64,000 bases of DNA, taken from contig NZ_FQUY01000005.1 of NCBI RefSeq assembly GCF_900129195.1, positions 62,001-126,000 of the forward strand, written 5' to 3'. A model generated the notes under the pieces. It made no database searches, was not told where the DNA came from, and was given only the letters and a program-made list of their open reading frames with translations. The DNA comes from Desulforamulus putei DSM 12395 (lineage in GTDB: Bacteria > Bacillota > Desulfotomaculia > Desulfotomaculales > Desulfotomaculaceae). Positions 32,948 through 42,318 of the stretch are shown here, piece by piece (position 1 is the stretch's first letter; each line of letters starts with the position of its first letter). The translations under genes were made by a program, and so were the position numbers.

Positions 32948-33130
32948 GGATTTTCTCGACTGATAAAAGCACAATTTGGTTAATGTCGCTCAAATGTTTT
33001 AAAAAAGATCCTGTTCACAACAGCGTTGGCGTTTTATCGCGTAAAGAAGATGTCTTTTGCCCATTTTTCATAGTACTTAAAAGCTGTCCCTGTTTGAATT
33101 TTTCCGGATTTATTCAAAAAAACAAAGCTC

Positions 33131-33176
33131 CAATTCAAGTCAAGAACCGTCCCCGACTTGAATTCGATTTGAATTG
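33131..33176. repeat. Partial copy of the GGGGACGGTTCT repeat
   Basis: AATTCAAGTC (33132-33141) and GACTTGAATT (33155-33164) surround AAGAACCGTCCCC, the same core as the perfect repeat at 24613-24691, with a third AATTCAAA-type copy just after. Confidence 0.75.
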
Positions 33177-33199
33177 AGCCACCCCGGAGGGTGGCTCGC
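33175..33199 (-). terminator. Hairpin after the Hdr operon
   Basis: GAGCCACCC / GGGTGGCTC stem with a short loop, ending seven bases from the stop of the FrhB-like gene. There is no T-run, so termination strength is uncertain. Confidence 0.5.
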
Positions 33200-33205
33200 T
33201 CTGGT

Positions 33206-34324
33206 TTAGTGTTTACCGGTATTGAGTTCTTCCAGTTCGTGCTCTTTATAAACGGTGATGGGAATAGGTTCTTCCAGGGAGCGGCCGGGTTCGTATTCAA
33301 AACGATCCTGGTTGGCTTGGGACAGGGCTTGGAACATCAGGCCCACGGGAATATCCATGGGGCAGGCGTTTTCGCACTGGCCGCAACCCACACAGGAGAG
33401 GCCCATATGGTTCAACCTGGTCAGGTGGAATAAAACGGTATCAGTGGGCAGTTCGATGGCGCCCTTTCTCCTGGCATATTCCATGTATTTGTCGCCGTTA
33501 TGGTCGAAAATGGGACCGGCGGACACGCATTCACGGCAGAAGCAGATGGGACAGGCCTGTCGGCAGTTTTGGCATTTGATGCAGGTGGCCAGCACTTCGG
33601 CCAGTTTTTCCATATCAGACACGGCACTCTTAAATTCTGAAACAGCCTTGGCTTTAGCCTGTTTCTTCTCTTCCGCCAGTTTTTCCAGCAGCTTGACCCG
33701 GGTGTCGGGCGTATTGGCGGATTCCAGACCGGCCACACCGGACAGGTCAACACTGTCCTTGGCGGCTATTAGCAGGTTGCCGCCCATACCCAGCCAGCCC
33801 AGGACAATGTCCGCATTGCCGGCTTCGGGATAGGCACATACGGTGCAGGCCCGGCGCAGCTCGACTACGGCGGGGTTCTTGCCGTCGGCGGCCTGGCTTA
33901 CCCATTTCCTGGCATCCACTTTATTTTGCTTTACCATCTCGGCGTAGTCCTTGGCGGCAAAGGTGCCTGCACAGTCTACGCCGATGATGACCAGGTTATC
34001 CAATTTGGCCTGCTGCAGTTTAACCAACTCGTATAAGGCACGAAGTTCACAGGAACGCAGCACCACAGCCACCTTTTCCGGCAGGTTGCGGGAAAGATTG
34101 GCCACCAGTCTGGCAGTATTAAGGCCGCTGACCGGAGCAAAGGGGTTGGCAGCGCCGAACATTTCCGGGTTTTTGATCAGGGCAGGAACAACATTGGTTT
34201 TAGCTGCAACCTCACGGGGGACTAAAACAGCACTAACCTTCCCGGAGGTAATCAATGACTTGAAAAACTCCTGAACGGTACCGAGGGTGTCACCACCGCT
34301 TGGTTTTAACGTGTAAGTTTTCAT
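33206..34324 (-). CDS. FrhB/FdhB-like iron-sulfur flavoprotein subunit (F420 hydrogenase/dehydrogenase beta family)
   Basis: A 372-residue protein. The N-terminal half is the FrhB-like flavin domain (VAVVLRSCELRALYELVKLQ, IIGVDCAGTFAAKDYAEMVK). The C-terminal half has CIKCQNCRQACPICFCREC and, about residue 320, CVGCGQCENACPMDIPVGLM, for two or more [4Fe-4S] clusters. The family hands electrons between a flavin and partners such as F420, formate dehydrogenase or NADH. As the last gene of the Hdr operon next to mvhD it is the likely input module for a soluble donor. The true donor is unknown. Confidence 0.85.
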   Translation of the reverse strand: MKTYTLKPSGGDTLGTVQEFFKSLITSGKVSAVLVPREVAAKTNVVPALIKNPEMFGAANPFAPVSGLNTARLVANLSRNLPEKVAVVLRSCELRALYELVKLQQAKLDNLVIIGVDCAGTFAAKDYAEMVKQNKVDARKWVSQAADGKNPAVVELRRACTVCAYPEAGNADIVLGWLGMGGNLLIAAKDSVDLSGVAGLESANTPDTRVKLLEKLAEEKKQAKAKAVSEFKSAVSDMEKLAEVLATCIKCQNCRQACPICFCRECVSAGPIFDHNGDKYMEYARRKGAIELPTDTVLFHLTRLNHMGLSCVGCGQCENACPMDIPVGLMFQALSQANQDRFEYEPGRSLEEPIPITVYKEHELEELNTGKH

Positions 34325-34342
34325 GCTATAACGCCTCCCACC

Positions 34343-34789
34343 TTAGATTTCCCAGTTCTTACGCAGCGGGTTAGGTCCTAGTTGTTTCAGTTTTTGGGTC
34401 ATTTCTGTGATAACTTCACCAAAGTAGGCACCCTGGGAAGCACTGATGAACCGCAGCCATAACCGCTCATCGGGGATACCTAGCTGTTGGAGCACGTTTC
34501 TAGCAATGGCCACCTTACGACGTGCCTTGTAATTGCCACTACCATAGTGGCAGTCACCTTCGTGTCAGCCACCCACCAAAACGGCGTCGGCACCATCCAG
34601 GATGGGTTTAATCATATACAACGGATCCACCGAACCGCTGCACATAACTCGGATAATCCGCACATTGGGGGGATACTGGATACGGGCTGTGCCGGCCAAA
34701 TCCGCACCGGTGTAGGAACACCAGTTACAGAGTATGGCGATAATTTTGGGTTCGAACTCCGATTGAATTTTTTGTTCAGGAACACTCAT
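34343..34789 (-). CDS. mvhD: MvhD-type hydrogenase/Hdr electron-transfer subunit, selenoprotein (UGA = Sec)
   Basis: A 148-residue [2Fe-2S] protein that passes electrons to HdrA. A normal reading stops at the UGA at 34567-34565 (residue 75) after DGADAVLVGG, but the same frame continues HEGDCHYGSGNYKARRKVAI to TAA at 34343, exactly the conserved MvhD sequence, where the stop position is usually Cys. So the UGA most likely encodes selenocysteine. The other ligands are ILCNWCSYTG and VMCSGS in the N-terminal half. A SECIS-like hairpin follows the UGA. It lies between hdrA and the frhB-like gene, with ribosome binding sites in register. Confidence 0.88.
34527..34564 (-). promoter_or_regulatory. 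Putative bacterial SECIS hairpin of mvhD
   Basis: Starting 12 bases after the UGA, TGCCACTA-TGG-TAGTGGCA forms a perfect eight-base-pair stem with a three-base loop containing G at its second place, about 22 bases from the UGA. This fits the bacterial SECIS pattern read by SelB. Confidence 0.7.
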
Positions 34790-34809
34790 TTCATTACCCT
34801 CCTTTAAGC

Positions 34810-37800
34810 CTAACTGTTACTGGCATCCAACATGGCGATGATTTGCCCTTTTTCGAAGCCCTTTTGCTGACAGGCGCCGCTGGGACAGGTAGCCACACAG
34901 GCGCCGCAGCCCTGGCAAAGCACATCCAGTACTTCCGCTACTCGGGTCAGTTCATTGAGAACCCTCGCCCCGTAGGGACAAGCCTCGACGCACAGGCCGC
35001 ACCCCTTGCACCACTTGGGATTGACCATCGCCACATGACCGAGGGATTCCAGTTTGTCCTTGGACAGCAGGGTCACCGCCCGGATGGCGGCGGCGTTGGC
35101 CTGGGCAATGGATTCTTCAATGAGTTTGGGTGAGTGGGCCAGTCCGCACAGGTATAAACCGTCAGCAGCAAAATCCACCGGACGCAGTTTCATGTGCGCT
35201 TCCAGGAAATAGCCATCGGCGTTCAGGGATACTTTGAAAGTCTGGCTCAGGGCTTCGGTTCCTTTGGCCGGGATAATACCGGTGCTTAATACCAAAAGGT
35301 CGGTATCCAACTGAAGTTCCTTCTTTAAAATATGATCGGTTATGGTTACCTTTAATTTTTCCCCGTTAGCCTCCACCTTGGGTTGTTCCTCCAGGGTGTA
35401 GCGTACAAATACGACCCCTTTCTTTCTGGCCTCGGCGTAATATTTTTCATAGAATCCGTAGGTACGAACATCCCGGTAAAGGATAAATATATTGGCCTCG
35501 GGATTTTGTTCTTTAATTTTGAGGGCATTTTTTACAGCACTGTAACAACAAATACGGCTGCAGTAGGGCCGCTCACTGTTACGGGAGCCCACACACTGAA
35601 TCATCACGATGTTTTTGGCGTTACCAATACCGGGCCCCGCCAATCGGTGCTCCAGTTCTCGCTGGGTTAGCACACCCTTGTGCTGTCCATAGAAGTATTC
35701 GGTGGTGGTGGCAGCCTCGGCGCCGGTGGCAATAACTACTACACCGTGTTCCACCGGTTGGTCGCCGTTGGGCGTGTTCAGCGTGGTCTTATAATTTCCT
35801 AAGTACCCGGACACTTCTTTGACGGTAGAATTGAGGTTCAGGTCTATGTTGGGATGGTTTTGTACCTCTTGAATCAGTTGGTTTACTAACTGGGCGGGAT
35901 CATTACCCTTCATGGTGTACTTTACTTCCAGGGCATTGCCGCCCAGTTTATCGGTTTGTTCCACCAGGATGACCTTAAAGCCCTGACCAGCCAGGTTGAG
36001 GGCAGCCGTCATCCCGGCGATACCGCCGCCAATTACCAGAGCCCGGCGATTAATATCCATAAAAGAGGTATGCACAGGCTTCAGCAATTTTACCTTAGCC
36101 ACCGCCATTTTCACCAGATCTTTGGCTTTTTCAGTGGCAGCATCGGGATGATCTCTATGCACCCAGGATGAATGTTCCCGGATGTTGGCCTGCTCGAACA
36201 GGTAGGGATTAAGCCCGGCTTCTTTCAGGCTACTCATAAACAGGGGGGCGTGGGTTCTGGGCGTGCAGGAGGCCACCACCACCCGGTTTAGTTTATGTTC
36301 GTTGATCCGTTCTTTGATTTTTTCAATGCTGTCCTGGGAACAGCTGAAGAGGAATTCTTCGCTGTGCACCACACCGGGAATGGTCCTGGCAAACTCGGCC
36401 ACTTCCGGTACCCTGACCACACTGCCGATGTTGATACCGCAGTTGCAGACAAACACTCCCACCCGGGGTTCTTCCTGGGTAATATCCCTTTCCGGCGGGT
36501 ATTCCTTCACCTTGCTCAGGGTCCCCCGGACGGCGCTCAGTAAGCGGGAGGCATTGGCTGCGGCGGCGCTGGCATCCACCACGGTTTCCGGGATGTCTTT
36601 GGGGGCACAGAAGGCGCCGCCGGCAAACACCCCGGCCCGGGTGGTCTGACCCGGTATAAATTCGGAAGTCTTGCAGAAGCCGTATTCATCCAGTTCTATG
36701 CCGCAGGCCTTGGCCAGGTCGGCATTGCCTGAGGAGGGTTTCAAACCTACCGACAAAATGACCATATCGAACTCTTCTTCGGTAAAGGAACCATCAGCAT
36801 TTCGGTACTTGATAATCAGATTGTTGGTGGTGGGGTCTTCTTTCACCGAAGAAATCATGGCTTTTTCATATTGCACGCCGTGCTGGATGCGGGCCCGGTC
36901 GTAATATTTCTCAAAGTCTTTACCGTAAGCCCGGACATCCATATAGAAAATTTTAGTTTGCAGACCCGGTTCGTGCTCCTGGGCAATGATGGCATGCTTG
37001 GTGGCATACATGCAGCAAACAGCGGAACAATAGTGGTTGCCCTTGGCGCTGTCACGGGAACCGACGCATTGAATAAAGGCTATTTTCTTGGGCTCCACAT
37101 GATCCGAAGGACGTACCAGGTGACCCATGGTGGGGCCGCTGGCAGAAAGCAGCCGCTCAAACTGCAGGCTGGTGAGCACGTTGGGATAACGTCCCCAGCC
37201 AAATTCTTCCCTGAGGTCGCCGTCCATGGGCTCAAAGCCGGGACTTAAGACCACCGCGCCCACTTCCAGCTCCAGCATAGTGTCAGGCATGCTGTGGTCA
37301 ATGGCCCCCGCAGGGCAGGCCTTGAGACACTTGCCGCAGGCTTTGGGGTTTTTAATCTTCAAGCATTTGCTTTTATCCACGGCGTAGGCGTTGGGAGTAG
37401 CCTGGGCATACAGCTTATAAATGGCCTTGCGCTTGCCTAAACCGCCGTCAAAGTCATCATCCACCTTCACCGGGCATGCCTCGGCACAGGCCCCGCAGCC
37501 GATACATTTTTCCAGGCTGACACAGCGGGCCTGTTGCAGCACCTTGGCCTTAAAGTTACCCGGCTCCCCTTCCAAACTAACCAGTTCAGCCCCGGTGATA
37601 ATTTCAATGTTCAGGTGACGTCCCACGTCAACCAGTTTGGGTGACATGGTGCACATGGCACAGTCGTTGGTGGGGAAGGTCTTATCCAGCCTGGCCATGG
37701 TCCCACCGATGGCGGGTTTCTTCTCCACCAGATATACTCGGTAGCCGGATTCGGCCAGGTCCAGGGCGGACTGCATCCCGGAGATGCCGCCGCCCACAAC

Positions 37801-37833
37801 CAGAACCGCACCGATTTGTTTTTTATCCGTCAT
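34810..37833 (-). CDS. hdrA: HdrA-like flavoprotein with tandem HdrA modules (HdrA1)
   Basis: A 1007-residue FAD/iron-sulfur protein. Residues 1-450 form a first HdrA-like module (VVGGGISGMQSALDLAESG, TFPTNDCAMC, CIGCGACAEACPV, then CGKCLKACPAGAIDH). Residues about 460-1007 form a second one (VFVCNCGINIGSVV, ALVIGGGIAGMTAALNLAGQ), ending with a two-cluster ferredoxin (CKGCGLCVEACPYG, CQGCGACVATCPSG). HdrA is the bifurcating flavin centre of heterodisulfide-reductase-type complexes. The ATG at 37833 (MTDKK) is chosen because AGGAGG would otherwise be coding. Directly followed by mvhD. Confidence 0.9.
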   Translation of the reverse strand: MTDKKQIGAVLVVGGGISGMQSALDLAESGYRVYLVEKKPAIGGTMARLDKTFPTNDCAMCTMSPKLVDVGRHLNIEIITGAELVSLEGEPGNFKAKVLQQARCVSLEKCIGCGACAEACPVKVDDDFDGGLGKRKAIYKLYAQATPNAYAVDKSKCLKIKNPKACGKCLKACPAGAIDHSMPDTMLELEVGAVVLSPGFEPMDGDLREEFGWGRYPNVLTSLQFERLLSASGPTMGHLVRPSDHVEPKKIAFIQCVGSRDSAKGNHYCSAVCCMYATKHAIIAQEHEPGLQTKIFYMDVRAYGKDFEKYYDRARIQHGVQYEKAMISSVKEDPTTNNLIIKYRNADGSFTEEEFDMVILSVGLKPSSGNADLAKACGIELDEYGFCKTSEFIPGQTTRAGVFAGGAFCAPKDIPETVVDASAAAANASRLLSAVRGTLSKVKEYPPERDITQEEPRVGVFVCNCGINIGSVVRVPEVAEFARTIPGVVHSEEFLFSCSQDSIEKIKERINEHKLNRVVVASCTPRTHAPLFMSSLKEAGLNPYLFEQANIREHSSWVHRDHPDAATEKAKDLVKMAVAKVKLLKPVHTSFMDINRRALVIGGGIAGMTAALNLAGQGFKVILVEQTDKLGGNALEVKYTMKGNDPAQLVNQLIQEVQNHPNIDLNLNSTVKEVSGYLGNYKTTLNTPNGDQPVEHGVVVIATGAEAATTTEYFYGQHKGVLTQRELEHRLAGPGIGNAKNIVMIQCVGSRNSERPYCSRICCYSAVKNALKIKEQNPEANIFILYRDVRTYGFYEKYYAEARKKGVVFVRYTLEEQPKVEANGEKLKVTITDHILKKELQLDTDLLVLSTGIIPAKGTEALSQTFKVSLNADGYFLEAHMKLRPVDFAADGLYLCGLAHSPKLIEESIAQANAAAIRAVTLLSKDKLESLGHVAMVNPKWCKGCGLCVEACPYGARVLNELTRVAEVLDVLCQGCGACVATCPSGACQQKGFEKGQIIAMLDASNS

Positions 37834-37852
37834 AGGTTTCTCCAACCTCCTA

Positions 37853-40800
37853 TCACAGAGCCGCATCCATCATGGCCAGCAGCTGATCTTTGGCGAATCC
37901 TTTCTGCTGGGTAGCGCCGCTGGGGCAAGCTGCCACGCAGGCACCGCAGCCCTGACAAAGCACTTCCCGTACATAAGCAACTCCCCTGCGTTCGTCCAAC
38001 ACCCTGGCACCGTAAGCACAGGCGCTTACACAGATGCCGCAGCCCTTGCAGAGTTCCAGGTCCACCTCGGCGGTGATGCCCAGGGATTCCAACCTTCCCT
38101 TGGACAGCAAGGTTACCGCACGGATGGATGCTGCATTGGCCTGGGCAATGGTTTCACTGATGGTCTTGGGCCCGTGGGCCAGACCGCAGAGATAAAGTCC
38201 GTCTGCCGCAAAATCAACCGGCCTTAACTTCATGTGAGCCTCCAGATAGAAACCGTCCGCATTTAAGGGAACTTTAAACATCTGGCTCAGTGTCTCGGTA
38301 TCCGGCCTGGGTTTAATACCGTTGGCCAGGGCCAGAATGTCGGCATCAATTTTAATGGGCTGTTTCAACACATGATCGGTAACGGTAACGGTTACTTTGT
38401 CGCCGTTGGCAACCACTTGCGGTTTATCATCGACGCTGTAGCGGATAAAGATAACGCCCTGCCGCCTTGCCTCGGTGTAATATTCTTCCTTGAAGCCGTA
38501 AGTACGAATGTCACGGTACAGGATTACCACCTGGGCAGCGGGATTCAGCTTTTTCACCTTCAGCGCATTCTTAATAGCTTGGGTACAGCAAACCCTACTG
38601 CAGTACGGTCTGTCCGGTTCCCTTGAACCAACGCAGTTAATCATAACAACCGTCCTGGCATCCCCCAACCCCTGGTCAGCTAATTTTTGCTCCAATTGGG
38701 TCTGGGTCATAACCGCCGGGCTGTTGCCATAGAGGTAGCTGTCCGGTACAACTTCATCGGCGCCGGTAGCAATGACAACCGCACCGTGTTCTACCTCCAG
38801 CTTGTTGCCGCTGTCCTGTACCAGAGTGGTTTTATAGTTGCCCAGATAACCGGACACCTCTGACACCTGGGCGTTGAGAACAACATCAATTAACTGGTTG
38901 GCTGCCACATCGGCTTTTAGTTTAGCCACAAAGGCCGGAATATCTTCACCCTGCAGGCTGTAACGCAGTTCGGTGGCCCGGCCGCCCAAGCTGCCGGTCT
39001 TCTCCACCAGGGTTACGGCATAACCCTGCTCTGCCAGTGACAGGGCATTGGTCATGCCGGCGACGCCACCACCTACCACCAGAACCCGCTGGTTGACATC
39101 AATAAAGGTGGTTTGTACAGGTTTTAATAACCGTACCTTGTATACGGCCATTTTAACCAGATCCTTGGCTTTTTCGGTGGCTTCCTCGGGATGTTCCCTG
39201 TGTACCCAAGAGGACTGCTCACGGATGTTGGCATGCTCATAAAGGTAAGGGTTCAAACCGGCTTCCCGCATGCTGCTTTGGAACAGCGGCGCATGGGTTC
39301 TGGGGGTGCAGGATGCTACTACCAGCCGGTTGAGGTTATGTTCTTGAATCCGTTCTTTAATCTTAATAATGTTGTCCTGGGAACAAGTGAACAGGAATTC
39401 TTCGGTATGAACTACTCCCGGCAGTGTTTTGGCAAATTCCGCTACTTCCGACACTTTTACCACACTGCCGATGTTAATACCACAGTTACAGACGAATACC
39501 CCTATTCTGGGCAGTTGGTTGGTAACATCCTTTTCCGGCGGGAATTCCTGCACAGCTGTCATGGTGCCGCGGGCCGGCGCCAGCAAACGGGAAACCATGG
39601 CGGCTGCCGCACTGGCATCCACTGCCGTTTCGGGAATATCCTTGGGTTCGCCAAAGGCACCACTGACGTAAATACCTTCTCTGGAACTACAACCCGGCGT
39701 AAAAGTACCCGTACGGCAGAAACCGTATTGGTCCAGCTCGATGCCAGCGGCTTGGCCCAGTTCCCTGGCCCCCTCGGGAGCCGACAAACCTACTGACAGA
39801 ACAACCATATCAAAGGTTTCGTGGTAAAGGTTGCCATCTTCGTCGGCGTAACGAATTAATACATCATCACTGCCGTCCCGGGCAGGATCAATACCGTAAA
39901 TACGAGAGCGAATAAACTGAATACCATGCTCTTCCTTGGCCCGGTTCAGATAACGTTCAAAGTCTTTACCGGGGGTCCGCATATCCATATAGAACAATTT
40001 TGCTTCTAGAGGATCGTGGCTATGTTCCTTGGCAATAATGGCCTGCTTAATGGCATACATACAGCATACCGAGGAGCAGTAACCTTTACCGATCCGTTCG
40101 TTACGGGAACCAACGCATTGGATCCAGGCAATCTTGGTGGGTTCTTTATGATCCGAAGGACGTACCATATGTCCGGCGAAGGGACCACTGGCGGATAGAA
40201 TCCGTTCAAACTGGATACTGGTAACCACATTGGGCAATTTACCATAACCATATAGTTGCAATTCTGACGGATCGTAGGGTTTAAAGCCGGGATTCATAAT
40301 TAATGCCCCTACTTCGATGTCAAACTCCCGGTCTTGCATGCTGTGGTCGATGGCCTTGGGCAGGCAGGCATCCACACACTGCAGGCATTCGGAACAAATG
40401 GCACAATTTAGACAGCGGGCTGCTTCTTCTTGAGCTTGTTCCGGTGTGAAACCCAGGCAAACCTCTTCGGTATTGGTGGATCTCCGCTCGGCCGGCGCAT
40501 AAGCCTGCATCACTCGGGGCTGCTTGGTATAGGATTCCACTTGCCGTGGAATAGGCGCTATTTTTTCTTGGGGCACTTTAAATTGACGACCGGTTTTGAG
40601 ATCCTCTCCTTGAATGTAACGATGAATACTTTCAGCGGCTCGTTTACCGGCACCCACTGCATCAATCAACAGGGCCGGGCCGGTGAATGCATCACCACCG
40701 GCAAATATGCCCGGCACGTTGGTGGCCAGGGTATCCGGGTCTGCCGCAATACGGTTGCCCTGCTGATTGGTTAAGGGTTTGTCACCGACAAAGGATAGAT

Positions 40801-42298
40801 CAGGCGTTTGCCCGATGGCCACCACTACCCCGTCAAAGCCATCCCATTGGGTAATAACATCGCCACAACGGGGTGCAAAACGACCTTGTTCATCAAAGAC
40901 GCTGAGTACATTGGCGGTTACCAGGCCGCTGACCTTGCCCTTACTTGCTTTAATTTCTTGTACGCTCTGGGCATAGTGGAAAATAATACCTTCCTCTAAG
41001 GCTTCATGGATTTCTTCCGAACTGGCAGGTAATTTCCCCTCGGATTCCAGGGAAAAAACATGGACTTCGGCACCCAGCCGGCGGGATACACGGGCGGCAT
41101 CCATGGCCACGTTCCCGCCTCCGATGATGGCAACCTTTTTCCCTACGGAAACTTTTTCACCCAGTCCTACTTTGCGCAGCATCTCTACGGCAGTAATTAC
41201 GCCATCCAAATCGCTGCCCGGCACCCGCAGGTTGAATCCCTTCTGGGCGCCAACTCCCAGGAAGATGGCTCGATAACCGTCTTTAAATAAGCCGTCAATG
41301 GTAATGTCTTTACCTAGGGCGGTATTTACCTTGATTTCCACACCCAGGCGCTTAATTAAATCGATTTCCAGGTCAACCCATTTTTTGGGCAGCCGGTATT
41401 CCGGTATACCTACCCGCATCATGCCACCGGTAACCGGCAGCGCTTCAAATATTGTCACTTTGTATCCCTTTAAAGCCAGGAAATAAGCACAGGATAAACC
41501 GGCTGGACCGGAACCGATCACCGCTACCTTTTCATCCCGTTCAGTTTCTTTTTGCGGCAAGGGTAATTCATTGATATCTTTTTGATAAGCATGATCAGCA
41601 GCAAATCTCTTAAGGGTAGCAATTTGGATGGGTTCATCCACCTTGCCCCGGTTGCAGGCGGTTTGGCAGGGATGGGCACAAATGCGGCCGCAAATGGCCG
41701 GGAAGGGCATTTCCTGATAGATCATTTTCCAGGCATCAATGTATTTGCCGGATTTAATTAACTGCACATAACCCTGTACATTAATGCCCGCCGGGCAGGC
41801 AGCTCTACAGGGAGCAACCCCTCGCTTGTCTATGGCAAAGGCGTTTGGTGTAGCCTGAGCATACAGTTTGTAGGTGGCTTTACGGGTATCAATGCCACCA
41901 TTAAATTCGTTGGGCAGTTCAACAGGACAAACCCGGGCGCAATCACCGCAGCCGGTACACTTAGCAATATCGATGTACCGGGCCTTTTGCTGTACCGTCA
42001 CCTTAAAATTGCCCGGTTCACCGGTTACTGCTTTGACCTTGGCACCGGTAATGATTTCAATATTTTTATGCCGGCCGGTATCAACCAGTTTGGGTGACAT
42101 AATACACATGGCACAGTCGTTGGTGGGAAAGGTTTTGTCCAACCGGGCCATGGTGCCCCCAATGGCAGGTTGTTCCTCCAATAAATAAACTTTAAAACCG
42201 GATTCAGCCAGGTCAAGGGCGGATTGCATACCGGAGATGCCGCCGCCCACAACCATCGCCGCACCGGTTAGTTTCTTATCGGTTTGGACGTTGCTCAT
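37853..42298 (-). CDS. hdrA: HdrA fused to an internal GltD/NfnB-like NAD(P)H oxidoreductase domain (HdrA2)
   Basis: A 1481-residue protein. Residues 1-158 match the start of HdrA1. From about 160 to 627 there is an inserted complete NAD(P)H:acceptor domain of the glutamate-synthase small subunit / NfnB type: CRAACPAGINVQGYVQLIK, FPAICGRICAHPCQTACNRG, VAVIGSGPAGLSCAYFLA, VAIIGGGNVAMDAARVSRRL and IFAGGDAFTGPALLIDAVGA. HdrA sequence resumes at CLNCAICSECLQCVDACLPK and runs to the C-terminal ferredoxin (CKGCGICVSACAYG, CQGCGACVAACPSG). The frame is continuous, so this is a true fusion, giving NAD(P)H access to an HdrA core. HdrA1 lies right behind it. Confidence 0.92.
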   Translation of the reverse strand: MSNVQTDKKLTGAAMVVGGGISGMQSALDLAESGFKVYLLEEQPAIGGTMARLDKTFPTNDCAMCIMSPKLVDTGRHKNIEIITGAKVKAVTGEPGNFKVTVQQKARYIDIAKCTGCGDCARVCPVELPNEFNGGIDTRKATYKLYAQATPNAFAIDKRGVAPCRAACPAGINVQGYVQLIKSGKYIDAWKMIYQEMPFPAICGRICAHPCQTACNRGKVDEPIQIATLKRFAADHAYQKDINELPLPQKETERDEKVAVIGSGPAGLSCAYFLALKGYKVTIFEALPVTGGMMRVGIPEYRLPKKWVDLEIDLIKRLGVEIKVNTALGKDITIDGLFKDGYRAIFLGVGAQKGFNLRVPGSDLDGVITAVEMLRKVGLGEKVSVGKKVAIIGGGNVAMDAARVSRRLGAEVHVFSLESEGKLPASSEEIHEALEEGIIFHYAQSVQEIKASKGKVSGLVTANVLSVFDEQGRFAPRCGDVITQWDGFDGVVVAIGQTPDLSFVGDKPLTNQQGNRIAADPDTLATNVPGIFAGGDAFTGPALLIDAVGAGKRAAESIHRYIQGEDLKTGRQFKVPQEKIAPIPRQVESYTKQPRVMQAYAPAERRSTNTEEVCLGFTPEQAQEEAARCLNCAICSECLQCVDACLPKAIDHSMQDREFDIEVGALIMNPGFKPYDPSELQLYGYGKLPNVVTSIQFERILSASGPFAGHMVRPSDHKEPTKIAWIQCVGSRNERIGKGYCSSVCCMYAIKQAIIAKEHSHDPLEAKLFYMDMRTPGKDFERYLNRAKEEHGIQFIRSRIYGIDPARDGSDDVLIRYADEDGNLYHETFDMVVLSVGLSAPEGARELGQAAGIELDQYGFCRTGTFTPGCSSREGIYVSGAFGEPKDIPETAVDASAAAAMVSRLLAPARGTMTAVQEFPPEKDVTNQLPRIGVFVCNCGINIGSVVKVSEVAEFAKTLPGVVHTEEFLFTCSQDNIIKIKERIQEHNLNRLVVASCTPRTHAPLFQSSMREAGLNPYLYEHANIREQSSWVHREHPEEATEKAKDLVKMAVYKVRLLKPVQTTFIDVNQRVLVVGGGVAGMTNALSLAEQGYAVTLVEKTGSLGGRATELRYSLQGEDIPAFVAKLKADVAANQLIDVVLNAQVSEVSGYLGNYKTTLVQDSGNKLEVEHGAVVIATGADEVVPDSYLYGNSPAVMTQTQLEQKLADQGLGDARTVVMINCVGSREPDRPYCSRVCCTQAIKNALKVKKLNPAAQVVILYRDIRTYGFKEEYYTEARRQGVIFIRYSVDDKPQVVANGDKVTVTVTDHVLKQPIKIDADILALANGIKPRPDTETLSQMFKVPLNADGFYLEAHMKLRPVDFAADGLYLCGLAHGPKTISETIAQANAASIRAVTLLSKGRLESLGITAEVDLELCKGCGICVSACAYGARVLDERRGVAYVREVLCQGCGACVAACPSGATQQKGFAKDQLLAMMDAAL

Positions 42299-42318
42299 TT
42301 ACGTTAACCTCCATCCCT

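Larger units (their letters stand above)
32948..33205. other. Intergenic stretch with a REP-like half repeat and a hairpin
   Basis: No convincing gene between the GH130 promoter and the end of the frhB-like gene. It contains the REP-like element at 33131-33164 and a GAGCCACCC-TCC-GGGGTGGCTC hairpin near 33175-33199 that ends the Hdr transcript. Confidence 0.5.

Noticed and set aside
34565-34567. UGA in mvhD as a true stop making a pseudogene
   Set aside because: Downstream frame keeps full family conservation and a SECIS-like hairpin; a pseudogene would usually carry further damage.
37853-42298. Possibility that the 1481-residue HdrA is two genes joined by a sequencing error
   Set aside because: Insert boundaries fall exactly between HdrA blocks and both sides stay in one frame; a complete GltD domain is present, so a real fusion is far more likely.
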